This document shows, in pieces, positions 23,808 to 31,110 of a DNA stretch of 31,110 nt. Under the pieces are notes generated by a model, which saw nothing but the letters and a program-made list of their open reading frames with translations, made no database searches and was not told the DNA's origin. The DNA is from CAYJPA01 sp964371945 (GTDB lineage Bacteria > Chloroflexota > Chloroflexia > Thermomicrobiales > UBA6265). The stretch is from NCBI GenBank assembly GCA_964371945.1, contig CAYJPA010000075.1, positions 1 to 31,110 on the forward strand, read 5' to 3'. Both the position numbers and the translations under genes were made by a program. How positions within the stretch are numbered: position 1 is the stretch's first letter; the number at the start of each line of letters is the position of its first letter.

Positions 23808-24571
23808 GAGCGCTCTTCATTCATCTGACTTGAAGCATCGGCTTTGCGACCGGCGAGCCTCGCGAAGAATCCCGGCTTCTTCGGCGGCTTCGCGGCTTGC
23901 TCGAGCCTCGTGCGCAGCGTTTTTTCAATCGTTCGCCGGTCCGCGATCACAACGCTCGCACCAGGAATGCCTGGCGCGTAACCGTCATCTGTCACGAGAT
24001 CGAGTGCTTCGTAGATTGCCAGTCCAGTGCTGGACGCATACTCGGCCAGTCTGATCATCATGCCGAGCACCGCGACGCCGTCCCATTCGGCTTCGTTCAA
24101 CCGGCCGATTGTGCGCTCAATCCGCGCGTGCAGCAGCCGCTCAAAATCCCCGGCCAAGCGCGCGGGGATGTACGCGCCGCCCATCAATCCCCTGCTCATT
24201 TCGAGCCGGATTGGAAGTCGCCTGGCCATTAATGGATCCAGTCCAGCTTCGATCAGAATTCGCGATGGCGGCCGCATCAACATCCCCACTCCGCGGTCGA
24301 CGCGTGCCTCCCAGGTGGACAGGCTGATTCCTGGGTGAGCAAAAATCGGTTGTCGAAAGGCCAGATCGCGCGCTAATGCCAGCGTGAGCGCGTACGTTCC
24401 CCGGTCGTCGCCTCTTGTGATTTGATCGAGGCCCTCCCTGCCCGCCGCGGCATTGTTGGCGGTCCAATCGTTGCTGTTCGGGGCGTGAATTCCAGGATCG
24501 ACCAGCGTGTCCACGAATTCGCGGACCTTACTTTCGTCGAATGGGTGGAGCGAGCAGAGTTCCATCGGCAT
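23804..24571 (-). CDS. Unrecognised 255-aa protein coupled to DUF2203
   Basis: I do not recognise a family. The protein is soluble, with no signal peptide or membrane helix; most of it looks alpha-helical (for example RGTYALTLALARDLAFRQ, and SRILIEAGLDPLMARRLPIR). The Arg-rich region and the conserved-looking stretch MSRGLMGGAYIPARL could be tested for conservation. The C terminus is Lys/Arg-rich (KPPKKPGFFARLAGRK) and could be flexible. The start may be ATG 24571 or 24565; neither has a good ribosome site. It overlaps the DUF2203 start by four bases and is divergent from the methyltransferase-like gene. The high-coding-quality overlap supports it as a real gene. Confidence 0.7.
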   Translation of the reverse strand: MPMELCSLHPFDESKVREFVDTLVDPGIHAPNSNDWTANNAAAGREGLDQITRGDDRGTYALTLALARDLAFRQPIFAHPGISLSTWEARVDRGVGMLMRPPSRILIEAGLDPLMARRLPIRLEMSRGLMGGAYIPARLAGDFERLLHARIERTIGRLNEAEWDGVAVLGMMIRLAEYASSTGLAIYEALDLVTDDGYAPGIPGASVVIADRRTIEKTLRTRLEQAAKPPKKPGFFARLAGRKADASSQMNEERS

Positions 24572-24679
24572 TTCGTGGCAAGATGTGACCGTCGCCCGCG
24601 CATCAAAGCAGGCGTCGCGATTATACGGAGACTGGCTCGCTCATATGCACATGAACGGCACGTGCCGGGGGCGTTCGGA

Positions 24680-25447
24680 TTGATCCGATCTTTGACGATC
24701 AACGTCGAACACTCAGGGAAATGGCGTAGCGCGCCTATTCCTCGCCGGCGTCGACGACCGAAAGGCGAAGTATCTCAGTTCGCAAGGCCCGTTCGGCTTA
24801 CCTTTGCTCACGGCGTGTTTCTTGCTCGCACGGGCTGTCTTCCGCTGGCAGATAGGGTGGTAACCTCGATCACCTGCTGCGATGTGCTCGAGCTCGTGCG
24901 CAATGACGTCGGACTGATCGATGAGATGGCGCGTATCCTTGCCCCTGGAGGGCTACTGCGCCTGCGGGTCCCCGCGACCGGCGTCCTTGCCGGAGTCGAC
25001 GCCTACAATTTGATGAGATACCTGGTTGACACCACCCACAGAGGGGCCCGTCCACAAGAGACCTCCGAATTGGGATGGCGACGCCATTACAGCAGGCGCG
25101 ATCTCATCGACATGCTTGGCGGCTCGCGCTTCAAGATCGTCAAAGTGGAACGACGCCGCCTGGCGATCGCCGAAGCGACGAACTTCCTCGCGATGATGCT
25201 GTTCCGCTGGCTACGCCCGAGCGGCGACCACTATCGCACCGGCAAACGCATCGCTAACGCCATTCAGCGGATCGAGCATCGATTGGTCTCGCCGTTCGGT
25301 TCCGTACTGGAGATCGTGGCCGAGCGACTGCCGGACGCCCCCTGCGACGCCAAAGAGAGTTTCGCAGGGGTTGTCCGGGTGGATTGTGCAGCAAATGGAC
25401 CGCGTGGAGATAGCACTGGACGGTATCGGTGGCGGTCACAGCGTTGA
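24680..25447 (+). CDS. Methyltransferase-like protein with missing N-terminal motif and IS-altered 3' end
   Basis: The middle of this ORF resembles the second half of a class I SAM-dependent methyltransferase: CLPLADRVVTSITCCDVLEL, then IDEMARILAPGGLLRLRVPA (post-I to motif III region), LMRYLVDTTHRGARPQETSE, GWRRHYSRRDLIDMLGG. The SAM-binding glycine loop (E/DxGxG) is not present in this frame; the N-terminal residues are an unusual Arg-rich run. Another frame in 24727-24865 reads VARLFLAGVDDRKAKYLSSQ, so a frameshift is possible. At the 3' end, codons after about 25380 read through an IS630 remnant on the other strand. TTG 24680 is a guess: GGGGG eight bases upstream, and the frame is open further up to 24422. 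A decayed or truncated enzyme is likely. Confidence 0.5.
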   Translation: MIRSLTINVEHSGKWRSAPIPRRRRRPKGEVSQFARPVRLTFAHGVFLARTGCLPLADRVVTSITCCDVLELVRNDVGLIDEMARILAPGGLLRLRVPATGVLAGVDAYNLMRYLVDTTHRGARPQETSELGWRRHYSRRDLIDMLGGSRFKIVKVERRRLAIAEATNFLAMMLFRWLRPSGDHYRTGKRIANAIQRIEHRLVSPFGSVLEIVAERLPDAPCDAKESFAGVVRVDCAANGPRGDSTGRYRWRSQR

Positions 25448-25562
25448 GCGCGGATTTGCTTGCGGCCACGATCTCGTCGTAGGTCCGCTCTTTCGCACAC
25501 CGTGGGTACTGCTTGATCTTACCGAAGGTCTGTTCAATCGGATTGAAGTCGGGGGAAAACGA
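25380..25562 (-). pseudogene. IS630-family transposase remnant (C-terminal fragment)
   Basis: On the minus strand the frame reads SFSPDFNPIEQTFGKIKQYP, then RCAKERTYDEIVAASKSALN and AVTATDTVQCYLHAVHLLH. SPDFNPIEQxF is the hallmark of the third catalytic acidic residue (E of NPIE) of the IS630/Tc1-type DDE transposase, followed by the usual helical end. Only ~60 residues remain; the catalytic Asp motifs and N-terminal helix-turn-helix are gone. No terminal inverted repeats were found. It is squeezed between the 3' end of the methyltransferase-like gene and the 3' end of the MMPL exporter gene. Confidence 0.78.
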
Positions 25563-25614
25563 GGCAGACAGCGAAGCTCGCACTCCGCCGCATCGATCGA
25601 GCCCATCGGTCAGT

Positions 25615-27804
25615 TCAATCGGCGGCCGCCTCGGGGTCGGGGCCGCCTTCGACATTGATCCGCGGCAAGATCCGTTCGAGCCAAGACGGAAACCACCAGT
25701 TCCAATCGCCCATCAATTCCATCGTCGCCGGCACGAGCACCAGGCGGACGATCGTCCCATCGACCAGGATGGCGACCGCCAACCCGAGACCGAACTCCTT
25801 CACGAGGCGATCGTCGGTGAAGACGAAGGAGAGGAAGACCAGCACCATGATCGCCGCCGCGGCGGCGATCACTCGCGCGGTCACCGCCAGCCCGTGCGCC
25901 ACCGACTCGGCGTTGTCGCCGGTCCGGAGATACTCCTCGCGCATGCGACTGAGGAGAAACACCTCATAGTCCATGGAAAGACCGAAGAGGATCGCGAAGA
26001 GCATCATGGGGAGAAGCGCGTCCACCGGTCCGGTCTTGGCGAGTCCGAGGAGATCGGCGCCCCATCCCCATTGGAATATGGCGACCAGCACCCCATACGT
26101 CGCGGCAATTGAGAGCATGTTCATCAACGCAGCCTTGATCGGAACCGCGATCGAGCGGAAGACCGCCGCCAGCAGCACCATGCTCAAGCCGATCACGAGC
26201 CCGAAGAAGGGCGGGAGACCATGCGTGATCTTGCTGGTGATGTCGATCGAACCGGCCGTGTCTCCGCCCACGTAGACACGCAAGTCGGTTCCAGTAACAG
26301 CGTCCGGGATCGCGGTCGAGCGGAGAAGTTTCACCGTGGCGGTTGTCGCCGAGTCCTGCTGCGCGGTGGTCGGAATGACCATGATCACCGCGGCATCGGT
26401 CGCTTCATTGATCATGACGGGACTGATCGCGGCTATGCCAGGCGCGCCTGCGAGCGCGCGCGTGAGCCCTTGCAGGCGAGCATCGTCCAGCGGCGAGTCG
26501 CTTTCGATCGCGAGCAGCAACGGACCGTTGAATCCTGGTCCGAAGCCCTCCGCCAGCAGATCGAATGCCCGGCGCGCATGATGCTCGGTGGGGAGATCGC
26601 CGTCATCGGACGAACCCAACTCAAGACTGAGCACCGGCGCGGCCAATAGCAGCATGATCGCCGCCGAGCCGATGAGATAGGGCCACGGCCGGCGTTGGAT
26701 GGTCCGGCTCCAACGATGCCAAATCGTGTTCGTGCTGCCTGAATCCACGGCATGCAATCCGGGAATTCGCCATCGATCGATGTGATGTCCGGTGTATGCG
26801 AGTAGTGCCGGAAGCAGCGTCAGGGCCAGCGCCACACTAAAAAAGACCACGATCGCGCACGCGAGACCAATGGCCGTGATGATCGGGATTCCGATAAAGA
26901 AGAGCCCCAGCAAGGAGATGATCACCACGGTGCCAGCGAAGGCGACGGCCCGGCCAGCCGTGTCGACCGAGCGTACCGCCGCCTGCTCGACACTCAATCC
27001 ATGACTCAACCCCTCGCGAAAGCGCGTGACCACGAAGAGCGCATAGTCGATGCCGACGCCAAGCCCGATCATCGCGGCGAAGCTCGGGGTGAACGAGGAG
27101 ATATCCATGAAGCGGGTCGCGAACATGATCCCGAGAAAGCCGGCGCCCAATCCAGCCAGCGCGCTCACGATCGGCAAACCCATCGCGATGATGGAGCCGA
27201 AGGCGATCAGCAAGATGACGATCGCCGCCACAATGCCGATCAGCTCCGACACGCCGACGGGCGATTCATCTTCGGCCTGACCGGCGATCCGTCCGCCAAC
27301 CTCCACACGGAACCCAGGCGCGGTCGAGTCATCGGCAAGGGTCAGAATCGCCTTCATGTTGGCGCGATCGAGTTCATCCGCCAGCTTGTCATAGTTCACC
27401 GTCGCGTACGCGATCGTTCGGTCGGACGAGATAGCGGCGGGGTTGTCATACGGCGATTCGACGGTGGCAACCTCAGGGATAGCGCGCGCCGCGGCCAAGA
27501 GATCGCTCACTCGCTGTTTGACCGCCGGGTCGTCTAGCCCCGCTTCGGACTCGATCACAAGGGTCGCGCCGTCGCCGGCCTGACTTGGAAAACGGGCCTG
27601 AAGGAGATCGTACGCACGCTGGGCATCCGTGCCGGGGAGGGCGAAGGTGTCGTTGTACCCGCTTCCCAAGGTGGTAGCGATTCCCGCGATGATGGCGATC
27701 AGCACGACCCAGGCAATGACAACTCGGCCTCGGCGCCGGACCGCGTATCTCGCCCAACGGGCCAGGGCGCTTGGGGAGGACGTTTGCGCGCTGGGAGAAG
27801 ACAT
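25615..27804 (-). CDS. MMPL/RND-family transporter
   Basis: This 729-aa membrane protein belongs to the MMPL branch of the RND superfamily: proton-driven export of lipids, drugs or hydrophobic compounds. It has the classic duplicated layout: one N-terminal helix (VVIAWVVLIAIIAGIATTLG), a large external loop, a block of helices with GLGVGIDYALFVVTRFREGL, a second external loop and a second block with LFGLSMDYEVFLLSRMREEY. The two GxxxDYxxF signatures hold the conserved Asp-Tyr pairs of the proton relay. AGGAG lies five bases before the ATG. It is divided by ~230 bases from the TetR gene on the same strand, which probably controls it. The substrate is unknown. Confidence 0.93.
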   Translation of the reverse strand: MSSPSAQTSSPSALARWARYAVRRRGRVVIAWVVLIAIIAGIATTLGSGYNDTFALPGTDAQRAYDLLQARFPSQAGDGATLVIESEAGLDDPAVKQRVSDLLAAARAIPEVATVESPYDNPAAISSDRTIAYATVNYDKLADELDRANMKAILTLADDSTAPGFRVEVGGRIAGQAEDESPVGVSELIGIVAAIVILLIAFGSIIAMGLPIVSALAGLGAGFLGIMFATRFMDISSFTPSFAAMIGLGVGIDYALFVVTRFREGLSHGLSVEQAAVRSVDTAGRAVAFAGTVVIISLLGLFFIGIPIITAIGLACAIVVFFSVALALTLLPALLAYTGHHIDRWRIPGLHAVDSGSTNTIWHRWSRTIQRRPWPYLIGSAAIMLLLAAPVLSLELGSSDDGDLPTEHHARRAFDLLAEGFGPGFNGPLLLAIESDSPLDDARLQGLTRALAGAPGIAAISPVMINEATDAAVIMVIPTTAQQDSATTATVKLLRSTAIPDAVTGTDLRVYVGGDTAGSIDITSKITHGLPPFFGLVIGLSMVLLAAVFRSIAVPIKAALMNMLSIAATYGVLVAIFQWGWGADLLGLAKTGPVDALLPMMLFAILFGLSMDYEVFLLSRMREEYLRTGDNAESVAHGLAVTARVIAAAAAIMVLVFLSFVFTDDRLVKEFGLGLAVAILVDGTIVRLVLVPATMELMGDWNWWFPSWLERILPRINVEGGPDPEAAAD

Positions 27805-27865
27805 GCGGACTCCTTCAATGACACTTCGGGCGACGACGTGCTCGACCGATCTCTGGATTGTTCGA

Positions 27866-27879
27866 TCGCGAATTCGCGA
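27866..27879. promoter_or_regulatory. Perfect 14-bp palindrome upstream of the MMPL exporter
   Basis: TCGCGAATTCGCGA (27866-27879) is a perfect palindrome ~60 bases upstream of the exporter ATG, within the 234-base gap to the TetR gene. It is a plausible regulator-binding site, but its sequence differs from the palindrome upstream of tetR, and no confident -35/-10 pair was found next to it. Confidence 0.45.
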
Positions 27880-28038
27880 CCCTCGTTTGATCAGGAGGGT
27901 TCATGGTCCGCCGTCCGATTCGTCCGAGGGCGATGTTTCGATCGGATGCGCCGGCGTCGTGGTGCTTTCGAGCGCGGTGGTCAATTCGAGATCTCCCAGT
28001 GCAGGACGGCGTAGAACGGTGGAGACGCGGCGCCCCGG

Positions 28039-28740
28039 TCAACGTTGATCGGAGTTCGGGACAGGAACGGCAAGGGCGCCGGCGAGAATCACGTCGAGCA
28101 TCCACTGGATACGAGATCTAGGACTGCCCGAGAGAAGATCCGAGCTCAAGTCGACGATGTTCGGATAGCGAGTTGCGTCCGCCGATGCGATGGCTGACGC
28201 CAGTGCGGAGAATTCACCGGCGACTCGCGCTGAGGTCCGCGAGCTGTGCTCGACGGCGTTCGCCGTGACAATGAGCAAAAAGAGGCCAACCGCCCACGCG
28301 GTCTCGCGGTCGGGCACGCCGCCCTCGCGGAGAAGCCCGAGAATCGCGTCGCCCAATCCGAGATAGTTCGGACCACTCGGCTGGGTGGAGATAGCCATGC
28401 GGGCGATCTCCGGGTGATCCAGGAGGAGACGCATATAGTCGGTCAGCAGCACGTACAGCCGATCCCGCCAGTCACCATCCGCCGCGATCGGCACGTTGAT
28501 CGAACCAAGCAGGGCATCGAGGATTTGCGCATGGAGGTCTTCAGTATTGCGCACATAGACATAGAGCGACGCGGGGCCGGTATCGAGCGCGGCGGCGATT
28601 CGGCGCATTGTGACCTTCTCGAGCCCTTCGTCGCGCAGAATGGTTAGGGCGGCGGCGATGATCCCGTCACGAGTCAACGCCGGCTTTGCGGGTCGTTCGC
28701 GCCGTGATCGCGGCGCCTGCCTATGGTCGGACGATTCCAA
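28039..28740 (-). CDS. TetR-family transcriptional regulator
   Basis: This 233-aa protein has an N-terminal TetR helix-turn-helix (TRDGIIAAALTILRDEGLEK, then VTMRRIAAALDTGPASLYVY) and a helical ligand-binding C-terminal domain of the TetR_C type. Such proteins repress transporter genes until a ligand binds. The start is TTG at 28740, with GGAG nine bases upstream on the minus strand; no better start was seen. It lies upstream of the MMPL exporter on the same strand, with palindromic candidate operators before both genes, so local control of export is the natural inference. Confidence 0.9.
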   Translation of the reverse strand: MESSDHRQAPRSRRERPAKPALTRDGIIAAALTILRDEGLEKVTMRRIAAALDTGPASLYVYVRNTEDLHAQILDALLGSINVPIAADGDWRDRLYVLLTDYMRLLLDHPEIARMAISTQPSGPNYLGLGDAILGLLREGGVPDRETAWAVGLFLLIVTANAVEHSSRTSARVAGEFSALASAIASADATRYPNIVDLSSDLLSGSPRSRIQWMLDVILAGALAVPVPNSDQR

Positions 28741-28799
28741 TGGGTTCGGCTCCAGCGCGGCGCGACAGCGGTGAGCACATTCACCGCCATAAGCATAAC

Positions 28800-28825
28800 A
28801 CGAACATGTTCGTAACGATCACGTT
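28800..28825. promoter_or_regulatory. Two adjacent palindromes upstream of tetR: candidate autoregulatory operator
   Basis: ACGAACATGTTCGT (28800-28813) is a perfect 14-bp palindrome; directly after it AACGATCACGTT (28814-28825) is a looser palindrome (arms AACG and CGTT). They lie 60-85 bases before the tetR start. On the minus strand TATGCT follows closely, which could be a -10 box with the operator in the spacer, but the -35 is weak. TetR-type repressors usually bind such palindromes. Confidence 0.6.
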
Positions 28826-28965
28826 CGCTCCGTGCAATTCGATTGGCTCGCGATGACGAGAGCACATGTCGATTCCGAACACCGCATCCCGCCGCCTCAC
28901 CGAAGTTGGAGCGATATCTCTGCGCCGCCATCAAACTGACCAACGATCGTGCTCAGTCCGGGATC

Positions 28966-29267
28966 GACCGGGTACCCCTGGGTGCGGTTGAGACAAGGGT
29001 GAGCGAGAGTTGCAATATCAACCCGGTGCTCCCGGGAAGCCATTCCCGTGCTCAGGGAAGGTTCAGTTTCAGTTGACAGTTTGGACACGACTGCAGATGA
29101 AGGACGAAATCGGTTCGGGTCTGGATTGGGACGATGGCGGACGCTCCGTGGGAATGAATTCCCGCGCTCATTCCCTGAAGTTACTCCGGGACTGGGAACG
29201 CAAACTGCCAACCGAATGCTCGCCGTTCGCTGAACCATCCCTCAGCGCTGGAAGGACCGGGTACCCC
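28966..29267. repeat. Repeat-rich non-coding tract bounded by a 13-bp direct repeat
   Basis: The 607 bases from 28741 to 29347 hold no gene that I can support. GACCGGGTACCCC occurs at 28966-28978 and 29255-29267. Inside, GCTCAGGGAAGGTTCAG (29050-29066) matches the reverse complement of 29230-29246 at 15 of 17 bases, and GTTGACAGTTTG (29072-29083) matches that of 29201-29212 at 11 of 12, so the tract can fold into a long imperfect stem. GGGAATGAATTCCC (29150-29163) is a further palindrome. This could be a small non-autonomous element or a dispersed intergenic repeat. Confidence 0.65.
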
Positions 29268-29347
29268 CAAGGCGTGGCGTAGCTGGGTGAATTCTGGACG
29301 CACTCCAGTGCCGCGCAACTCCGCTGACAAGGTCCACGAAGATCGTC

Positions 29348-30766
29348 CTAACTCGCTGCTGTCAGCACCGTCGGTACCGGCAGGGGAACCTGGACCGGCT
29401 TCACGATTTGGTCGACAAGATCAGCCTTCCCGGCAACACCCAAACGTTCCATGATCAACGAGAAGGTCTCTTCCAGGGTCGCCAAGATCTCGATTCGCGC
29501 GGCTTCGGGCAAGTCCCACATGTCGCGCTTGAACGGGCCAAACCCTCGTTTCCGTTCCGTGTAGAAGAACTGGGCATCCGTTTGCCCCGGCTTACGGCTC
29601 TCCGCGAACTTCTCAATAAGATACCCGTAGACGCGTTCTCTGAGCTCCGCGGGGAATGCTGGATGATCGTAGATCTGATTCTGGAACGCGGTTGCGAGAT
29701 GCACTTCGATTGCATTTGCTTCACTGAAGCGGTTGAACGCGTCTGCCGGCAGCGTTGATGCGCCGTGCTGAACCGCTCCTCCCAGGCCATACTCCGATCG
29801 CGCGGCCGCCGACAGCGCGGCCAACGTCTCGAAATCGACATTGACCTTCGCGATCGAGCCATCGGCGAGTACGACGCCGCCGTGGCTCGTGCCAGTCTGC
29901 ACGCTGATTTTGCTGATGCCCGCGATCGGCTTGCCGGCCGCGTCGCCCCGGCGCTTCAGCTCCGCGACGTATCCCCCCATGAAGGCATGAAGATCTTCGA
30001 CGGTGCTGTTCTTCGTGCCTACCTCGCCGATCTCGCCGCCAATCGATACAGTCACCCCCGCCGGCTCGAGCGCGCGAATGTGCTCGGTCAGATCAGCGGT
30101 GATCGTGTAGTTGATTTCCTGCTGTGCGGAAAGTGAAGGGAGCGATATGTCGACGAGGGTCGAGGCATCAATGTCAATGTTATAGAAACCTGCCGCGATC
30201 GCCTCTTGAGCGAGGTCTTTCACCTTCTGGATCTCGCCCCCGGGATCCATTGCGTACTGACGAGCGATCGCCTGGAAATGATCGCCTTGGATGAAAACCG
30301 GACCGGTATGTCCAGCCTTGATTGCCCCCGCTAGAATCGAGGCCGTGTAGTCCCCCGGACGCTGCCAGGTGTAGCTCATCTCGGAACGGGCAATTTCGAA
30401 TAGAACGATCTTCGTCTTCTGCTTCTTCGCGGCATTGAACACGCTCTGTGCGAAATCGGGGGTCAGACCTCGGACATTGATCGCCGGAGCGGTAGCGCTG
30501 GTGTAGTCGCCTCGCCCGCCCGCGAGATACAGATCGTGAATCGAGGCCGGGAACGCTCCCAAGGCAACCGCCGCCGACCGGATGATCCAGATCGCGACCG
30601 GACGGAGTTCGTCAGCACCAAAAACGGCGGTATAGATCAGTGAATCGATGACATCGTTACGAAGCAGTTCGGGATCGACGACATCAACTCGGTCGCTCTT
30701 GATCGCGATCGCGCCCTTGATCCCCTGTGTGAGATCGGCGAGTGATGAGAATGGTGCACGAGCCAT
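29348..30766 (-). CDS. Class II (zinc-dependent) fructose-bisphosphate aldolase-like protein, long form
   Basis: This is a TIM-barrel class II aldolase-type enzyme (472 aa), expected to cleave or form fructose 1,6-bisphosphate or a related ketose bisphosphate. Zinc-site histidines are recognisable in PVFIQGDHFQ, QTGTSHGGVV and GGAVQHGASTL; VSIGGEIGEVG and YNIDIDAST are also typical. It is ~120-170 residues longer than common class II aldolases: the metal-site motif QGDH falls near residue 168, so there is an N-terminal domain of over 100 residues, plus an extended C terminus. ATG 30766 is preferred to 30781 because GGAGG lies eight bases before it and overlaps the earlier ATG. Which sugar is used cannot be told. 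Confidence 0.8.
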   Translation of the reverse strand: MARAPFSSLADLTQGIKGAIAIKSDRVDVVDPELLRNDVIDSLIYTAVFGADELRPVAIWIIRSAAVALGAFPASIHDLYLAGGRGDYTSATAPAINVRGLTPDFAQSVFNAAKKQKTKIVLFEIARSEMSYTWQRPGDYTASILAGAIKAGHTGPVFIQGDHFQAIARQYAMDPGGEIQKVKDLAQEAIAAGFYNIDIDASTLVDISLPSLSAQQEINYTITADLTEHIRALEPAGVTVSIGGEIGEVGTKNSTVEDLHAFMGGYVAELKRRGDAAGKPIAGISKISVQTGTSHGGVVLADGSIAKVNVDFETLAALSAAARSEYGLGGAVQHGASTLPADAFNRFSEANAIEVHLATAFQNQIYDHPAFPAELRERVYGYLIEKFAESRKPGQTDAQFFYTERKRGFGPFKRDMWDLPEAARIEILATLEETFSLIMERLGVAGKADLVDQIVKPVQVPLPVPTVLTAAS

Positions 30767-30857
30767 GGCTAAAACCTCCATGAGTTCAGAAGCTTCCTGA
30801 TAATATCGTAGACGGTCTTTGCGGCATTCGTCGCGTCAATTCGGTCCCAAATGCAAC

Positions 30858-30890
30858 AAAAACCGCGATCTCATCAAGATCGCGGTTTTT
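30858..30890 (-). terminator. Intrinsic terminator after the cupredoxin gene
   Basis: AAAAACCGCGATCT (30858-30871) and AGATCGCGGTTTTT (30877-30890) form a perfect 14-bp stem around a five-base loop, with T-rich flanks on both strands. It lies 25 bases after the stop of the minus-strand cupredoxin gene and upstream of the aldolase gene, so the two are separate units. Confidence 0.88.
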
Positions 30891-30914
30891 GGCTATGTCA
30901 ATTTCATGGTGGCA

Positions 30915-31110
30915 CTATTGCACGATGATTTTGCCCACCATGCCGATTCCCCTGTGTCCAGGAATATTACAATCGTATTCATACGCCCCTGGCGCCCCGG
31001 AGTTGAAGGTGATCGTGCCGGTCTGACCGCCAACATAGTCCCCCGAAACGACACCCAAATCCGGGATCGAGAAGTTGTGCGAAAGCGCGCCCTTGTTCAC
31101 GAGGTTGATG
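30915..31110 (-). CDS. Cupredoxin (blue copper) domain protein, C-terminal part
   Basis: The frame is open to the right edge of the window, so the 5' end is missing. The last ~65 residues read NLVNKGALSHNFSIPDLGVV, then GGQTGTITFNSGAPGAYEYD and CNIPGHRGIGMVGKIIVQ. The type I copper ligands are all visible: His in SHNF, then Cys, His and Met in C-x4-H-x4-M. Such proteins carry electrons outside the membrane, often in small secreted or membrane-anchored forms, or as a domain of larger copper enzymes; which applies here is outside the window. The stop at 30915-30917 is followed by a strong terminator. Confidence 0.9.
   Translation of the reverse strand, partial: INLVNKGALSHNFSIPDLGVVSGDYVGGQTGTITFNSGAPGAYEYDCNIPGHRGIGMVGKIIVQ

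Noticed and set aside
25513..26112. 199-codon plus-strand frame over the 3' end of the MMPL gene
   Set aside because: Very His/Glu/Arg-rich, antisense to a clear exporter gene; a shadow frame.

Overview
The window is a GC-rich bacterial chromosomal segment, cut inside a gene at both ends, and most probably comes from a Chloroflexota bacterium (Thermomicrobia-like). That assignment is an inference from gene content: an F-type ATP synthase operon, an RNase Y/SpoVS neighbourhood in a genome with no other sporulation gene in view, a CIRCE-controlled hrcA-grpE-dnaK operon, and above all a 'MutL-like ATPase + KOW/barrel-sandwich protein + zinc-ribbon membrane protein' cluster of the kind I associate with Chloroflexota. 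No ribosomal RNA, tRNA, CRISPR array or prophage was found.

Layout. 1-3544: the end of the ATP synthase operon (atpA 3' part, atpG, atpD, atpC), with an odd TAGCC/TAGAGG repeat between atpG and atpD. 3654-7567: murA, a receiver-only response regulator, a polyprenol-phosphate mannosyltransferase and a YcaQ/AlkZ-type DNA glycosylase. 7568-9561: a sigma70-like promoter, a possible leaderless 29-codon ORF, rny and a strong intrinsic terminator. 9897-14170: a spoVS fusion-like gene, a PHP phosphoesterase, then yacL (PIN-TRAM), ispD, ispF and dtd, tightly packed. 14399-18443: three genes in series (zinc-ribbon tail-anchored protein, MutL-like ASKHA ATPase, KOW/barrel-sandwich protein) that look like one functional unit of unknown role. 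18638-19446: a Phd/YefM-PIN toxin-antitoxin pair with a three-fold 10-bp-phased operator. 19573-23279 (minus strand): hrcA-grpE-dnaK with promoter and perfect CIRCE. 23379-24571 (minus): DUF2203 gene overlapping an unrecognised gene. 24680-25614: a methyltransferase-like gene with an abnormal N terminus, whose 3' end runs into an IS630 transposase remnant. 25615-28740 (minus): an MMPL/RND exporter and a TetR regulator, with palindromic candidate operators. 28741-29347: a 600-bp non-coding, repeat-rich stretch. 29348-31110 (minus): a long class II aldolase and the end of a cupredoxin gene.

How the genes work together. Most of the window is housekeeping: energy (ATP synthase, aldolase), wall and lipid precursors (murA, mannosyl-phospholipid synthesis, MEP isoprenoid steps ispD/ispF), RNA turnover (rny, the PIN-TRAM protein, possibly the PHP protein), protein quality control (dnaK operon, dtd) and DNA repair (YcaQ family). 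Mobile or accessory signs are limited to the toxin-antitoxin pair, the IS630 remnant and two repeat tracts. The best candidate for an undescribed system is the three-gene cluster at 14399-18443.
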